DNA from: Rhizophlyctis rosea
Lineage: Eukaryota; Chytridiomycota; Chytridiomycetes; Rhizophlyctidales; Rhizophlyctidaceae
Length of the DNA stretch: 24,408 bases
Reading direction: 5' to 3'
NCBI GenBank assembly: GCA_027596075.1
Contig: JADGJC010000388.1
Span: forward strand, 9,479-33,886
Shown here: one piece after another, positions 1 through 10,793 of the stretch
Layout of the letters: the number at the start of each line of letters is the position of its first letter
How positions within the stretch are numbered: the stretch's first letter is position 1
Translations under genes and position numbers: made by a program
Notes under the pieces: model-generated
The model's input: the letters and a program-made list of their open reading frames with translations, nothing else
Databases searched by the model: none
What the model was told of the DNA's origin: nothing

Positions 1-1335
1 AGACAAAGACAAAAAAAAGACGCCTTGCCGATATCGCCCACAGGCAGCTGAGATGAATGGAGTGAAACTTATGTCACGACAATTGCACCAATGTTTTCAT
101 CTTAAGCAAGCAACACACATCTACGCTCGAGTTTTCCATTCCAAACCAATTTTAACAAAAAGGAAAACGATGACGAGTAACTCCACATATGTGAAACGAA
201 TCTCTTTTATCAGCGGCCATCGCACACGTACGCCTTTACTCAACGACTATCAGGCCAATACATCCCCGATGCTCACACACGTTACAAGTCGTGTTCACTC
301 CTGCCTCAACACCGCCATCTCTAAGGTCCTCTTCGCTCCTCTCTTTCTGCGTTTACGTTATTTCCGCGGGTTTGAATCATATCTGGTCGGCGGGCGGTGA
401 GGACGGGGAGGAGGAGTGGAGTGATGGGATGGAAGTAATGCTGAGGGGGATGGGTGAAGGGGTTGTGGAAAGGGAGGAGTAAAATGCCAACCAAATGCTC
501 ATCGTCACTCACTCATAATCATGTGCAAGTGTCGTGAGGAGCTAAAAGCTATCCGAGAACGTAATTGTGGCCTGCCCCCGTCTCTTTTTCGTCCCTAAAG
601 CCCGTTGGCATCGCAACGACCAACACGACAAAACATGAAGGGTTCTTGGGTCTGGGGATTGCACCAGGCAGTAGTGCGATGACCCTCCTCACAGCACAAA
701 GTTGCCAACAGTCTTTCATGCATACAAAGCCTCCTGCAACAACACTACATTGCCATTCATGGCGCATCAACCATGACCATTACCATATTGAACTGTCTTT
801 TGATGTCCATAGTCTGATCAAACTAATTGGAAGTCAGAAAAAAACAATTATCGCATGAAATCGAAGCAAAGGGGGGCATCCTTTTGCCTCCATACTCCTT
901 TCGTTTGCTACCACATCTGCCACACAATTGACATCAATGGATATGGAAACATATACAGTCCTTTGCGGTAGTGAAAAAAGATGGTGCAACCTCTTCCATA
1001 AGAGCATACAAACAGAAACACACGCACCACACAACAAAGGCAACACAATACTTTGATAACAGCAATGTTAATTACAATGAACCGTACATCAGCCGACATA
1101 CTTTGTGCAAAGATAAACTAACTCCCAAAGAAAAGAACCCTTCCGGAGAACCACACTCTGCAACACCCCCTTCTCCCCTCCCGTGACACACTATCTACTC
1201 CCTCCCCACCTACATTATTTTTTTGTATTTTATCTTTTTAAATTTTTTTTGTCGCTTTTGTCGATTTTTCCCTTTTTTTTGTTTCTGCCCTACATTCGTT
1301 CCCCCTCTCGTTTCGGTTGAGCAGGCCACACCGAT
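1..1335. other. Left-edge non-coding stretch
   Basis: I see no supported gene here. The longest ATG-started frame (53-400, plus, 115 codons) is very rich in Arg, Lys, His and Ser, has almost no acidic residues and shows no recognisable motif, so I treat it as chance. The last part (about 1216-1290) is strongly T-rich on the plus strand. This means an A-rich stretch just after the stop of the minus-strand F-box gene, a natural place for its 3' end and polyadenylation. Confidence 0.6.
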
Positions 1336-4300
1336 TTAGTGGTGGGAGGTGGAAGGCCCGGCGGTGGACGTGGGCGTCTGCCTCTCCTTGATGGCGACGG
1401 TCGCACGCGCGGTCTGGGGCAGCTGCCTGGCCTGGGTGGTGTACGCCGACGTAGTCCTTTCGTGGATGTACACGGCGGGGTTGGTGTTGACCGGCGGCCG
1501 GGAGGACGTGGCGGTGGTGGTCGAGGCGACGGGGTTCTTGGTATCCTTCTTGCCGGCCTTGCCCTTCTTCCCACGGCCCCGCTTCTCGTCCTGCTTCCTT
1601 TGGTGCTCCCTGTACACCCTGTCGTAGTAATCCGTATCGCTGACCCACTCCCGGTTGAGGTGGTTCCTCTTGGCGAGCTCCAGCTGGTCCTGGTACTTGT
1701 AGGCCTGGCCTCCCTTGTCGTTGCGGCGGATGTCGACAACCCAGCGCCTGCTGACTTTGAATTCTTGAGGGCGCGGGCCCTGGATGCGGGAGTTGATTCG
1801 AGGGCCGTTGAAGATCTGTTCGATTTCATCGGCGACCACGCGGGACTCGAATTTGTTCAGGACGAGAAGGTGTTTGCCTCTCCAGTTGAGTGGGTTCCCG
1901 CCGTTTTCGCGGATGACCTTGTCCTTGCCCTTTTCGTCGACGTTGGGCAGAGCCGGACCCTTGCCCTTGTCCGTCTTGGGGTCGTAGATGGGCTGGATCT
2001 TCCCCTGCACGTGCCCATATTCGTACGCAAATTCCGCCCACTGGTGATGCTTGATCATCTCGGTGTACGTGAGCTCGACGTGGCGCAAGCCCTTGTGGGC
2101 GTTGATGGCTCTCAGGACAAGGGGCGTGGTCATGGACATGACGCGTTGCTCGGGGTGGGACTTCAGCACCAACTTCTTGAGGTTGGGGGCGTTTTCCAAG
2201 ACGCGCTCGATGCATTCTTCCACCCTGCATAAATGCTCATCAGTAGGCGATGACACTGTGATGAAACTTAGCTCTAGCCTACCTCTTGTAGCCTGCACAG
2301 TGCTCGAGGTGGAAGGTTTCCAACTTCTCGAGGTCGGAACCCTCACCAATAACCTTGCCCTCTTTGTCCATCGCGGAGCAGCGCGGGGTTCCCAGCGACT
2401 CGTAGGTTTCGCTTTTGAGGTCGCCGCATTGGCTGATTTCCAGATGGCGGAGCTCTGAGGGAAAAAGCACCGTCAGATGGGGAACATAGAACGCTTGAGG
2501 CGAGCCATACCGTACCTGGGCAGTTGTCCCGGATCTTTGTAACGATCTGTGCACGGCCAGGGGACCTCCGGAGAATGAAAGTGTGCAGCTTCTTGCATTT
2601 GACCTCGAGCGTCTTCAACATCAGATCGAGAGCAGGGCCGTGGTGCGCGTTGCCGATAAAGGCAATGGGAAGAGGAGGGGCGCCAGGGACGACAGGGTTG
2701 AGGCCGGCTGCCTGCGTATGGGCGTTTGCGGCCTGCTGGGTGAACTCCCTTGGGATATCGAGGCGATCCAAGTGAACGAGCTCCAGAACCTGCAAGACGG
2801 CGTGGTCAACCATTGTTCAAAAAGAACAAAGAGGGTTTGATAATTACCTTCAGCGACTCCTTGCCGAGGATGGCACTCAGAAGCTTGAAGGTTTCCGGGG
2901 GGCGGAAACGGGGAGCGAACCTGAAGATCTTGAGGTTTTTGAGCTGCTTGAGCATCCCACAGAAGGCATCGGCGTGTTTCTGCTTCCAGTTCAGGCGCTT
3001 TTGCGGGGTGTAGTTGCCGGACAGGTCGAGCTCTTGAAGGTTTTGCAGGTGTGTCCCGATGGAGGTGAAGACCTTCTCCGTGATCGAGAAGCAGTTGAAG
3101 AGGATCAACCGCAGGAGAGGTGCTTGCAGCCCCGCTGGTCCGCCGCGAAGAGCTTGGATGATCCATTCCATACAATGGTCGGTGCCTGCACGAAAATGGA
3201 GAGCGATTAGCGAATGCTGGCGGGAAGCCAACGACGGCAAATACATACTGGCAGTTTGGCACCCGCTCAGATCAAGCGACACCAAATTGTGCAAAGTCCT
3301 CTTGACACCTTGGTCCGTGGTTGCGTCCGGCTTCGTCACCGGTGCGTCTCGCATGATGTAGCGCATCATTTCGGGTCGTCCGTGAATCTGATGGGCAAAC
3401 ACACATGAGAAAATGATCATGAACGTAATGCGCGGGCACAACTAACCGTGAGATGAGTCGCGTCATTGGCGTGCGCAACGATCTGCTTCATGACGAAGCG
3501 CTGCGATTTCCTGAAGCTCTTCTTGTCGTTGAAGCCCGTGGTCTTCTGGTACTCGACGGGGTTGGTGTGGTTCTTCACGCAACCTTCTGGCCGCAATGTC
3601 AGCGACCTGAACGGAAGGAAGTTGTGCACATCTTCTTCCTTGTCCGGGTAATCGATGACGAGTCGCTTCAATTCGGCGAACTTGTACCAGGCGGCGATCC
3701 GTTCTCTTCTGAGCTTCATCTCGTCAAGTACGAAGGGTTTCCCGGCCTTGCGAGTAATTGCGATGGCCGTTGCGCGGCGCTTGAAATCCTTGCGAGCATT
3801 GATGAGTTCGATGATCATCTTCGTGATCTTGGCTTTGGCTGCGGGTTTGTTGGACCGCCATTCCCTGATCCGCCGATCGCGGAAGGCGTCCATGGACTTG
3901 TTCACGACCTTGTATTGCTCCACCGTGCGGATATCCACTTGCTGGAACAGAGCAGTCTGCGATTGTTTTATAATTAGATGCGAATTCGTATGGAACTTCA
4001 TTGTTACACCAACGTACCTGGATATGCCAACTCCAGTTCTCGCAAACCAGCGCGGCTTGAGCGTACTCCGCAGGCTTCCGGAAGTATCGGCAGATGTTGG
4101 CCATCACCTACGTGAACAAGAAAGTCAATACACTGAAAAAGTCGTATCGATTGATTTTCGTAGCTGCACATTACCTCCATTGGCAGGCCTGCAGCCGGCG
4201 GTTGAGCAGGTCCGGACTTTTGACGCTTGGCTGGAGGCGAGTTGGAATCCGGAGAGCGAGGACGTTTGTTCTGGTCGTTCCTCACATCAGGAGCACTGAC

Positions 4301-4528
4301 GACGGCTTGCGAGCTTGATTGTCCGGCCGTTCTTTGCTGTTTCACACCAGCGTGGCTGACGGCTTCTTCCTCGTCAAGTTCTCGCTTCAAGATCCGGGTC
4401 GGAAGTGGGTCTGGGGCAGCTTTGCGGTAGCTGATGGCGGAGTTCTTGCTCCCGCTGGGCGAAGACATGGTGGTAGGCTTTTCCCAAACGACGACGGCGT
4501 AGGTGTTGGCCGTGGAGGACGAGGACAT
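1336..4528 (-). CDS. F-box / leucine-rich-repeat protein (921 aa, 8 exons)
   Basis: Probably an SCF ubiquitin-ligase substrate receptor: the F-box would bind Skp1 and the repeats would choose the target. Exons (minus order): 4528-4175, 4107-4018, 3956-3447, 3387-3249, 3185-2848, 2789-2516, 2454-2283, 2224-1336. All seven introns are 58-67 nt with GT..AG ends, and every phase closes. Residues 1-113 are disordered and carry a bipartite basic cluster (KRPR...AKRQK, about 88-103), suggesting a nuclear location. The F-box starts near residue 114 with LPMEVMANICRYF and ends near WSWHIQ. Middle exons carry LRR-like strings such as LVSLDLSGCQ, LQELDLSGNY and LRHLEISQCG. The last 300 residues lack clear repeats and end in a Lys/Arg-rich stretch (KRGRGKKGKAGKK) and a Ser/Thr/Pro tail. 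The chosen start is the first in-frame ATG (4528); a second lies at 4468. The F-box/LRR class is fairly sure; the substrate is unknown. Confidence 0.85.
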
Positions 4529-4796
4529 GAACTTGTGAAACGAGTTGCTTCCGGTGGACTTCACAAGGGGGATATAGGTGATAGGTATTTGGGGTATGAT
4601 GAGTGCTGTGAGTATCTATGTTCCTCACTACCAAGAAGTAGATTTGTGTGGGTTCTCGTAAGGACCCAAGATTGGAGGATGTTTGTGTGGGAAAGATTGG
4701 AGCGTGGGAAAGACACGGTCTTTGGAAACTTTGATTGAGGGAGGGAGGGGGGGGGGGAATGTTTGGACTGTGCTGCGCTGATGACCCTTCAGTTGG

Positions 4797-4822
4797 CCAA
4801 TCCTTTGGGGCTTCTGGCCAAT
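4797..4822. promoter_or_regulatory. Paired CCAAT boxes
   Basis: Two GGCCAAT elements have CCAAT cores at 4797-4801 and 4818-4822, 21 bp apart (about two helical turns). They lie about 270 bp upstream of the F-box gene ATG and 655 bp upstream of the MT-A70 ATG. CCAAT is the binding site of the HAP/NF-Y complex in fungi. Paired, helically phased copies are more suggestive than a single copy, but binding is inferred. Confidence 0.45.
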
Positions 4823-4906
4823 GAGCGTGTGCACATCCGCCACCCCATGATGGGTCGAAATTGAAATATTGGACAACTCGCTGCGGGGATGGCACAGTCA
4901 TAAAGA

Positions 4907-4915
4907 TTACGTCAT
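4907..4915. promoter_or_regulatory. CRE/ATF-like site TTACGTCAT
   Basis: TTACGTCAT matches the site bound by bZIP factors of the ATF/CREB group. It sits in the divergent intergenic region. A perfect TGACGTCA palindrome also occurs at 5527-5534, but that copy lies in MT-A70 exon 1 next to a splice donor and may simply reflect the coding sequence. Confidence 0.35.
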
Positions 4916-5476
4916 AAATGACCCCATGATTCAGGGTGCCGACTTTGCCACACAGAAGGGTCCTTGAGCGAGACGTGCACAGTCACTGCGATGTTGCCAA
5001 AGCCGGCTTGCACGAGGCTTGCCCGTGACTTCATGCTGGCTGGTTGGCTTCAGTATGTCCGCAACAATCGGACTGCATTTCTGTTGTCCCTCAAGAACAA
5101 GAATTGAAGGACTTTCTTCCTATGCCTTCCACCGCCAAAAGTTAAATAACTTTTATCCTCCCTTCCAATATCTCCTGGCAGTCACACACTGTTAGTATCT
5201 ATCTCGTACTCCAACTACTGGGGCTGTACCGTCCAACTGAGAACCGCTGACTAACCATCTCGTTCGTATGTAACCGTTTACCCTTAGACAAACGGAAAGC
5301 AATTGTTTATTGACTTCCCAGCTTCCAGTGCCATCAAAGAACGGTTTTCTCCAGTTTGTTTCTGCTCGCTACTGAGGGTCACATATCGAACAGGTGCAGT
5401 CGGCATCGTTGTCTGGGGCTTAACGGTGTGTACTCATACCCAGATGTACCTCAGCTCCTCTCGGCTTTGCAACAAG

Positions 5477-7817
5477 ATGACTTCCCGGCGAAGTTCGCGA
5501 CCATCTCGGAAACGAAAAACACCGGCTGACGTCAGGTTCGTATTGATACTGTTAATCATTACCTTCAACGGCCGCTTATATGTGGACAACATCGTACTTC
5601 TTATAGTTCAGCATGGTATGTCGGCTATGCCGAAGACGAAGAGTCTGTGGACGCCATCATGAAAAAGTTTGAAGAGCTGGAACGGATGCAGAAGGAACTG
5701 GCATTGCAGCAACCGGCCAACGATGTTGCGTCTTCGTCCAGCTCCTCAGTAGTCCAAGCTGCCACCATTGCGGAAACGGGTGATGGTGAATCAATCACGA
5801 ATGGAGAATCATCAAACGGCTCTGCGGCCAGCGGAGATCTTGCAGCTGTAGCTGACGATGTTGATGCTGCACTAGCTAGACGGTTGGCCGAGGAAGTGAG
5901 TACATTGATGTATTGATTTCGCTGTGTGAGTGAGCGGTCTGAAGGTCGTAGCTGGGTCCAATATGTCTGTCTGGTCAACAAGCCGCCAAAGAGGAGCGTA
6001 AATGTTTGTTTGTTTACAATCCCACGATTATGGACAGACATCCAAGCTGGAATCCCAAGCCTACAAATGCAATTCCGAGGCAGCTGCACGAATACGCCGA
6101 GCTGACCACCTTTCAATCAGCCCAACGCACATGCAGGCTTCACGCAAGAACAACTGGAAGAGCTCTTCAAACGAACTTCCGCCTTCACCGTCAAATCCGC
6201 CCATCGCGATGACATGCAATACGAGGACGAGCTGGACGATATAGAGTTATGGCGGCTCGACAATGAAAACCTGGAGGATGACGATTGGCGGGAAGAGGAG
6301 TATGGGTCTTGCATGTCATCAGATCATATTAGATATTTTCACGCTGACATGTTAACTCTCACTAGCGACTACCAAATCCTGGACGATGACTTTTGGGACG
6401 AAGAATTCGGCGGTCCGTCATCCCGCCCCACCGCTCGTCGTGGTGAACGTGCGCCAAGAATACCAGGAAGCCGTCGGTCGGACCACGACAGTGTATTGGC
6501 TCGGTACAAAGTCATGGCGATTCAGATGCAGGACCGTCATGGGAACTTCTTTGTTATGAAGAAGCGCATATCGTGAGTTGGGGACGGAAAATGAAGTAAT
6601 ATACTTCATGCACTTTTTCTAATGCTCGATCCATAGCGCGGTAGACCCCAGCCTCCCAACATATGTCCGCATCCCGCCCATCCCCGTGCCACGCTCCTGG
6701 GTAAAAGTCATCAAACCATACGTACCGCCACCCAAAGTATTGGACGGTAACAGGTCAGCAGATGCATTGAATTCGACAAACACCCTTTGCCTGTGATTCT
6801 CCAACTAAAACTCCATTGCTCAGATACCACGAAGCAGACGTCCTAACCTTCCCTTACGCCACCCTCGGCAAAAAGTTCCAAGTAATCCACATGGACCCGC
6901 CCCTCCTCCTACCGGGCGAAGCACCCACACCAGGCAAAATCAGCGTGTCCCAATTCGTAAGTCCCATCCCTATATCTCCCCACTCCCCCTCCCCTCACAA
7001 CTTACACCCATCCCTACACAGGCCACCCTCCCAATCCCCACCGTAATCCCCTACGGCTTCCTCTTCATCTGGGCAGAGAAGGAGCTGACGCCCGCGATTC
7101 TGAAAGCAGCTGAAGGGTGGGGGTTCAGATATGTGGAGAATTTTGCGTGGATTAAGAGGGGGATCGATAATCGGATTGCGAGGTTGGAGAGTCCGTATTT
7201 TTTGAGGAGTAAGGTTACTTGTTTGATTTTGAGGAAGGTGGGTGTACGAGGTTGCGGTGGTTTTTGTTTGGATTTGGGTTTTGGAGTTGTTGAAGGTGGG
7301 GTGCGTTGGTATGGGCTGTTTTGGGCTATGGGCGTTCGTTTTAGAGTAGTTTGAAAAATGTTGCAATTCTTGTGCAGTGGTCCACATTTGATATGTCCAT
7401 GTCATTATTGACTCATGCCCATACGTAGGAAGGTGACATCGAACTTCGACATCAACGCAACCCGGACTGCGAGTTTGATTTTATCAAGCCGAGGAGTGAA
7501 GGTTAGTTCGCTCGCTGGTGTTTCAACATTCTTCATTACGGATGCCGGCTAGGCAAATGCTAATCCCAATCATAGACCAACTAACCGACGAGAAACCCTC
7601 TTTCATCTACGAGGTGATTGAGACGCTGTTGCCGCAGGCGGTGTATGGAGCGGAGAATCGGGGTGGGGAGAGGATGCTTGATTTGTGAGTGCAGCTTGAG
7701 CTGTTTGTGCTGCATGGTTCAACAAGCGTTGTTTGTGTGCTGACACGTGTTTCAATGTGCAGGTGGGGAAAGAAGGGACATAAGCGGAAGGGATGGACCA
7801 GTATTGTGCAAAGTTGA
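5477..7817 (+). CDS. MT-A70 family adenine methyltransferase (about 490 aa, 11 exons)
   Basis: This is an S-adenosylmethionine-dependent N6-adenine methyltransferase fold, on RNA or DNA. Exons: 5477-5535, 5607-5895, 5952-5997, 6137-6305, 6366-6572, 6637-6753, 6824-6956, 7022-7237, 7429-7501, 7576-7684, 7763-7817; all phases close. Residues 1-20 are basic, followed by an acidic/helical segment (YAEDEESVDAIMKKFEELER) and acidic stretches up to about residue 220. The MT-A70 domain starts near residue 257. It has the DPP-type motif as MDPPL at 319-323, then FLFIWAEKE, GFRYVENFAWIKRG, a Lys-x-x-Cys segment as in METTL3/METTL14, and a C-terminal GWTSIVQ that aligns with the end of METTL3. Canonical METTL3 and METTL4 have DPPW; METTL14 has EPPL. 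Ours keeps the Asp and replaces Trp with Leu. An MTA9-like or METTL14-like partner subunit, or an active variant, are all possible. Introns 3 (139 nt) and 8 (191 nt) are long for this locus. Confidence 0.85.
6306..6365 (+). other. In-frame, stop-free 60-nt intron of the MT-A70 gene (likely)
   Basis: This segment begins GTCTTG, carries a GCTGAC branch-like site and ends CTCACTAG. It has the usual intron size here. Because it is 60 nt with no in-frame stop, the frame stays open whether or not it is spliced. Removal joins EEEYG to DYQILDDDF, giving a continuous acidic stretch; retention adds 20 residues of unrelated composition. I favour removal. Confidence 0.6.
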
Positions 7818-10770
7818 AAAGCATTGAGATTAATGAGAATAATATGATACGTGTTCTGACGGTCAATAGGGATGCGGCTTGATGCGGTGAGAGTTGGCGC
7901 AATTTGGAGGACTGCAAGCATGGACCTGATTGCATTATGAGCAAAAGTATGAAAGCCAAGTTGGGGCTATCGGTCCCACTTGGCATCCGTCGTGTCTTTT
8001 CTTTGGTCTTGCCACTTTTTCCACCTTCCATTACGCACTTTCTCTCTGCAGTCCCGCTAAGAAAGAACATTTGGGGGGACCCATGTGAATTCCGAACCCT
8101 GAAGGTACCAACGTTGAGTGTGCCTTCATCATGTCTATTATGATGAAGTGTTGTATGGCGTGGGTATGGCGGTTTTTTCTTTGCCGTCTCTGTCAGTTTG
8201 AAGGATGGTTGAATTCTCTCAAGATAGCCTCGTGATATGTCTCATCATCTTTGCCCCTCCGCACCTTGTACATTGAGTGTATCACCTTCATCGATTCCAT
8301 ACTCCAGGTCATCGTTACCCATGTGCATATCAGAGAATTCAAAAAATCGCAAAAAGGATCTGCTGATACCGTAACATGATATTGTCTGTGAGCAGGAACT
8401 CTGATAAGTACATTCGATACTTAAGAAAATCGAGATTATCATGCAATAGAGGAACAGTGAATGGAATCCTTTGAGAAACAGAAGGACGTAATGCGCGGTG
8501 CTATGGGTTTCATTGGGTTGCCAAGCACACCGGATTCAGATTCAATTCCGAAGCATGCAGAAGAGTAGAACAAATAATGGTTGTCACACAACAAACTGTT
8601 GTTTCGTCGGTAATCTCTCTCTCGCTTTCCTTTTTGACTGGTAGCGAAGTTTGCATTGTTCCTATCTGCAAGTGGATTGATTGCAGTTCGAGTAACTCAA
8701 TTAAAAAACCTTTAAAGTCTTCAACTTCAGTTCGCATCGGCAGGCGATCGTTGAAACCCCCGGCGTCTGCCTATGATGCATGCGGAAGATCGCCCAGTGC
8801 AAGGTCACCAATCGAACTAATCGATTTGCGAGGATTCACCTTTTTTCTGATGTCCATATAGGCAGTTCAAAGAAAGTAACTAACTCACCAAGCCGCACGT
8901 ACTGTCAGGAAGTTGAAGAACCAATCGCTTGACATGAAGAAAGTTTACACTAAACGGGTATGTTTCATTCTGTCTGATAGTCGTAAAATGAAACTTTGCA
9001 AAGTGAATCTTCTGCACCTGGCGACACCCCAAGATGCCCCACAAGCATATGGTTGGACACCGGTAAATGATCCAAGGAAAGGAAGTAGTTGCGGACCAAA
9101 AAGAGGTGAACCTGGGAAGATACGTATCAATTTGCGAGGTGCAGCCCCATGACCGACATGCACCAGGATACACCAACACAACGATGCAACCATTGAATGG
9201 AAATACCCGATTACGCACCGATGAATGATTGCACTTAATGTGGGCAAGTTGTCGCTTATGCATTGGCATTTCTTCTGGACTATTCGTGGTTCGTTTGCTC
9301 TTTGAGACGGACAGGTGGACTTTGACATGCACCCGTGGCGCAGCCTACGCGGAGGAGGTGTGTCTTGTCTCTTCCCCCTTACTGCATATTCATTTTTTTC
9401 ACCCTTATCGACTACTTTCAATGATTTTTGATTGTAGTGGATGCTGAAGCGCTCAACTTGTTTTCATGAAGCCAGGCGTTGATGATTACTTTCCTCTTAT
9501 CAACCATACTGTCTCCACTGATCTCCTTGGGGTTATCTTTTTTTCACCACGTATCAACATTGTCGGCGTCTCCGGCTGAGTGTTTATGACAATCATCCGA
9601 AGGGGAACCTTTTCCAAAACTCCTCGGCTATGATCTGCCAAATTTGGCGCACCGTTGCTTCCACCCAACTTCACCTGGGGCGACGCAGTGAAACTCTCCT
9701 CAAGTTGGGAATACCATCTCCGCTCTCTCCCATTTTTTGTATTGTGGACTCCGTACGTTCACAGGCCCAACTTTCTCAGTCTGAATGGCATATCAAGAAT
9801 CAGAGGAAAGTGTGCAGCGCACCGTACTTTCCAGGAGATCGACGCATCAGGCTGAAGTCAGGCAGTTTTTGCGCTCGTGCAGAATCAAACACCTCAATGC
9901 AATGATTGAAAGGATCGCACAGGTACTACAGGTCTTCGCCTGTGGAACAGCACATGAATCAGTTGAGTAAAGTCAAGCGTATTTTCGAGCACCCCTTTTC
10001 CCCAATTGTGCTGTTTTTCATTTGTATTTGGTAGCATTGAAACACTTGAAAAGAAAGAAACGCCTTAAGCTGACATTTCCACTGATGCATGTGCAAAGTA
10101 TGATGTTCAATCAATGGCCTAATGGACTGCGTTGTGCCTATCGCATGGAGCGCGTCTTTCTTTTGTTGCTGTTGACACAATTAGGTCACACTGTTTCTCA
10201 ATCGGTTGCTTTGAATATTCACCTCGATGATGTTCTCAATGATGATGTTCATCTTCTTTGCTGATATTTGACATTGTTCAGCAGATCTGAGTGATCTGAC
10301 ATGCCTCAATGAGAAGCAATACACACATTATAAGTCCTCCCCTCTTTTTGGCGACAAAGAGAATGTGCAAATCTGATCAAGTAGTTCAGGGGATGAGTGC
10401 GCAAGTCATCATCCCATAGTCAGCCATCGCCTTCTTATTCCTTCCGAAAAATTGTTTGTATTCACTTGGGTCGATTTGATTTATTTTTTGAGAGGCTAAT
10501 TCACCACTTTCAAAATTGGAACTCCTTCGAACACAAATCAAACACTTCCGGGTCGAAAAGAAAAGGAAGCTGAACTCTTGTGGCAGGAAATTGAGAGTAA
10601 CGTGGATGAACTGCCATGATCTGCATTCAAGTCTGGTATGGATCTTCAACATCAAGATTGTGGATCCACAGCTATCCATACAGTATTGCTACCCTCAATA
10701 AGGCATGACTATCAAAGTGACTGTCCATCGGTACTATCGGTGCTCACCAGCACGAACTGCAAAGCCCGAT

Positions 10771-10793
10771 ATTGCCGCAATAATTGCGGTAAT
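10771..10793. repeat. Near-perfect 10-bp-arm palindrome
   Basis: The arms ATTGCCGCAA (10771-10780) and TTGCGGTAAT (10784-10793) are inverted copies with one mismatch, separated by TAA. It could be a dimeric transcription-factor site or a small hairpin. It lies in the gene-poor stretch with no adjacent gene to assign it to. Confidence 0.5.

Larger units (their letters stand above)
4529..5476. promoter_or_regulatory. Divergent promoter region between F-box and MT-A70 genes
   Basis: This 948-bp stretch separates two genes transcribed away from each other and contains no convincing exon. It holds a G-run of 11 (4747-4757), two CCAAT boxes and a CRE-like site, described separately. No clear TATA box was found for either gene. 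An in-frame ATG at 5444 could extend the MT-A70 protein by 11 residues, but its -3 base is C, whereas the ATG at 5477 has A at -3. Confidence 0.5.

Noticed and set aside
53..400. 115-codon plus-strand frame with ATG
   Set aside because: Very basic and Ser/His-rich with almost no acidic residues, no motif, no splice partners; typical of a chance frame.
1339..2232. 297-codon plus-strand frame opposite the F-box gene
   Set aside because: Exact antisense of the last F-box exon; Val/Leu/Gly-rich composition results from the GC-rich coding strand.
5303..5476. N-terminal extension of the MT-A70 protein upstream of 5477
   Set aside because: The frame begins at a TTG, and its only ATG (5444) has a poor context; the protein from 5477 starts with a basic cluster and a good A at -3.
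6006..6212. Open frame continuing MT-A70 exon 3 past 5997
   Set aside because: It reads on without a stop, but there is no GT donor between about 6020 and 6136 to return it to the exon 4 frame; the GTAAAT donor at 5998 and acceptor at 6136 give a consistent phase.
7603..8070. 155-codon minus-strand frame
   Set aside because: Antisense to the last MT-A70 exons, and no family resemblance.
8577..8861. 94-codon plus-strand frame with ATG
   Set aside because: Opposite the minus-strand candidate at 8439-8857; Ser/Ile-rich with no motif.
8880..9332. 150-codon minus-strand frame
   Set aside because: Cys/His-rich, no motif, no supporting splice or start context.
9630..9970. Two overlapping short plus-strand frames (91 and 61 codons)
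   Set aside because: Both begin with ATG and look moderately protein-like, but they overlap in different frames and neither has a recognisable domain or clear splice partners.
10386..10679. 97-codon minus-strand frame with ATG
   Set aside because: Length is expected by chance in over 5 kb of non-coding DNA; no motif and no promoter context.
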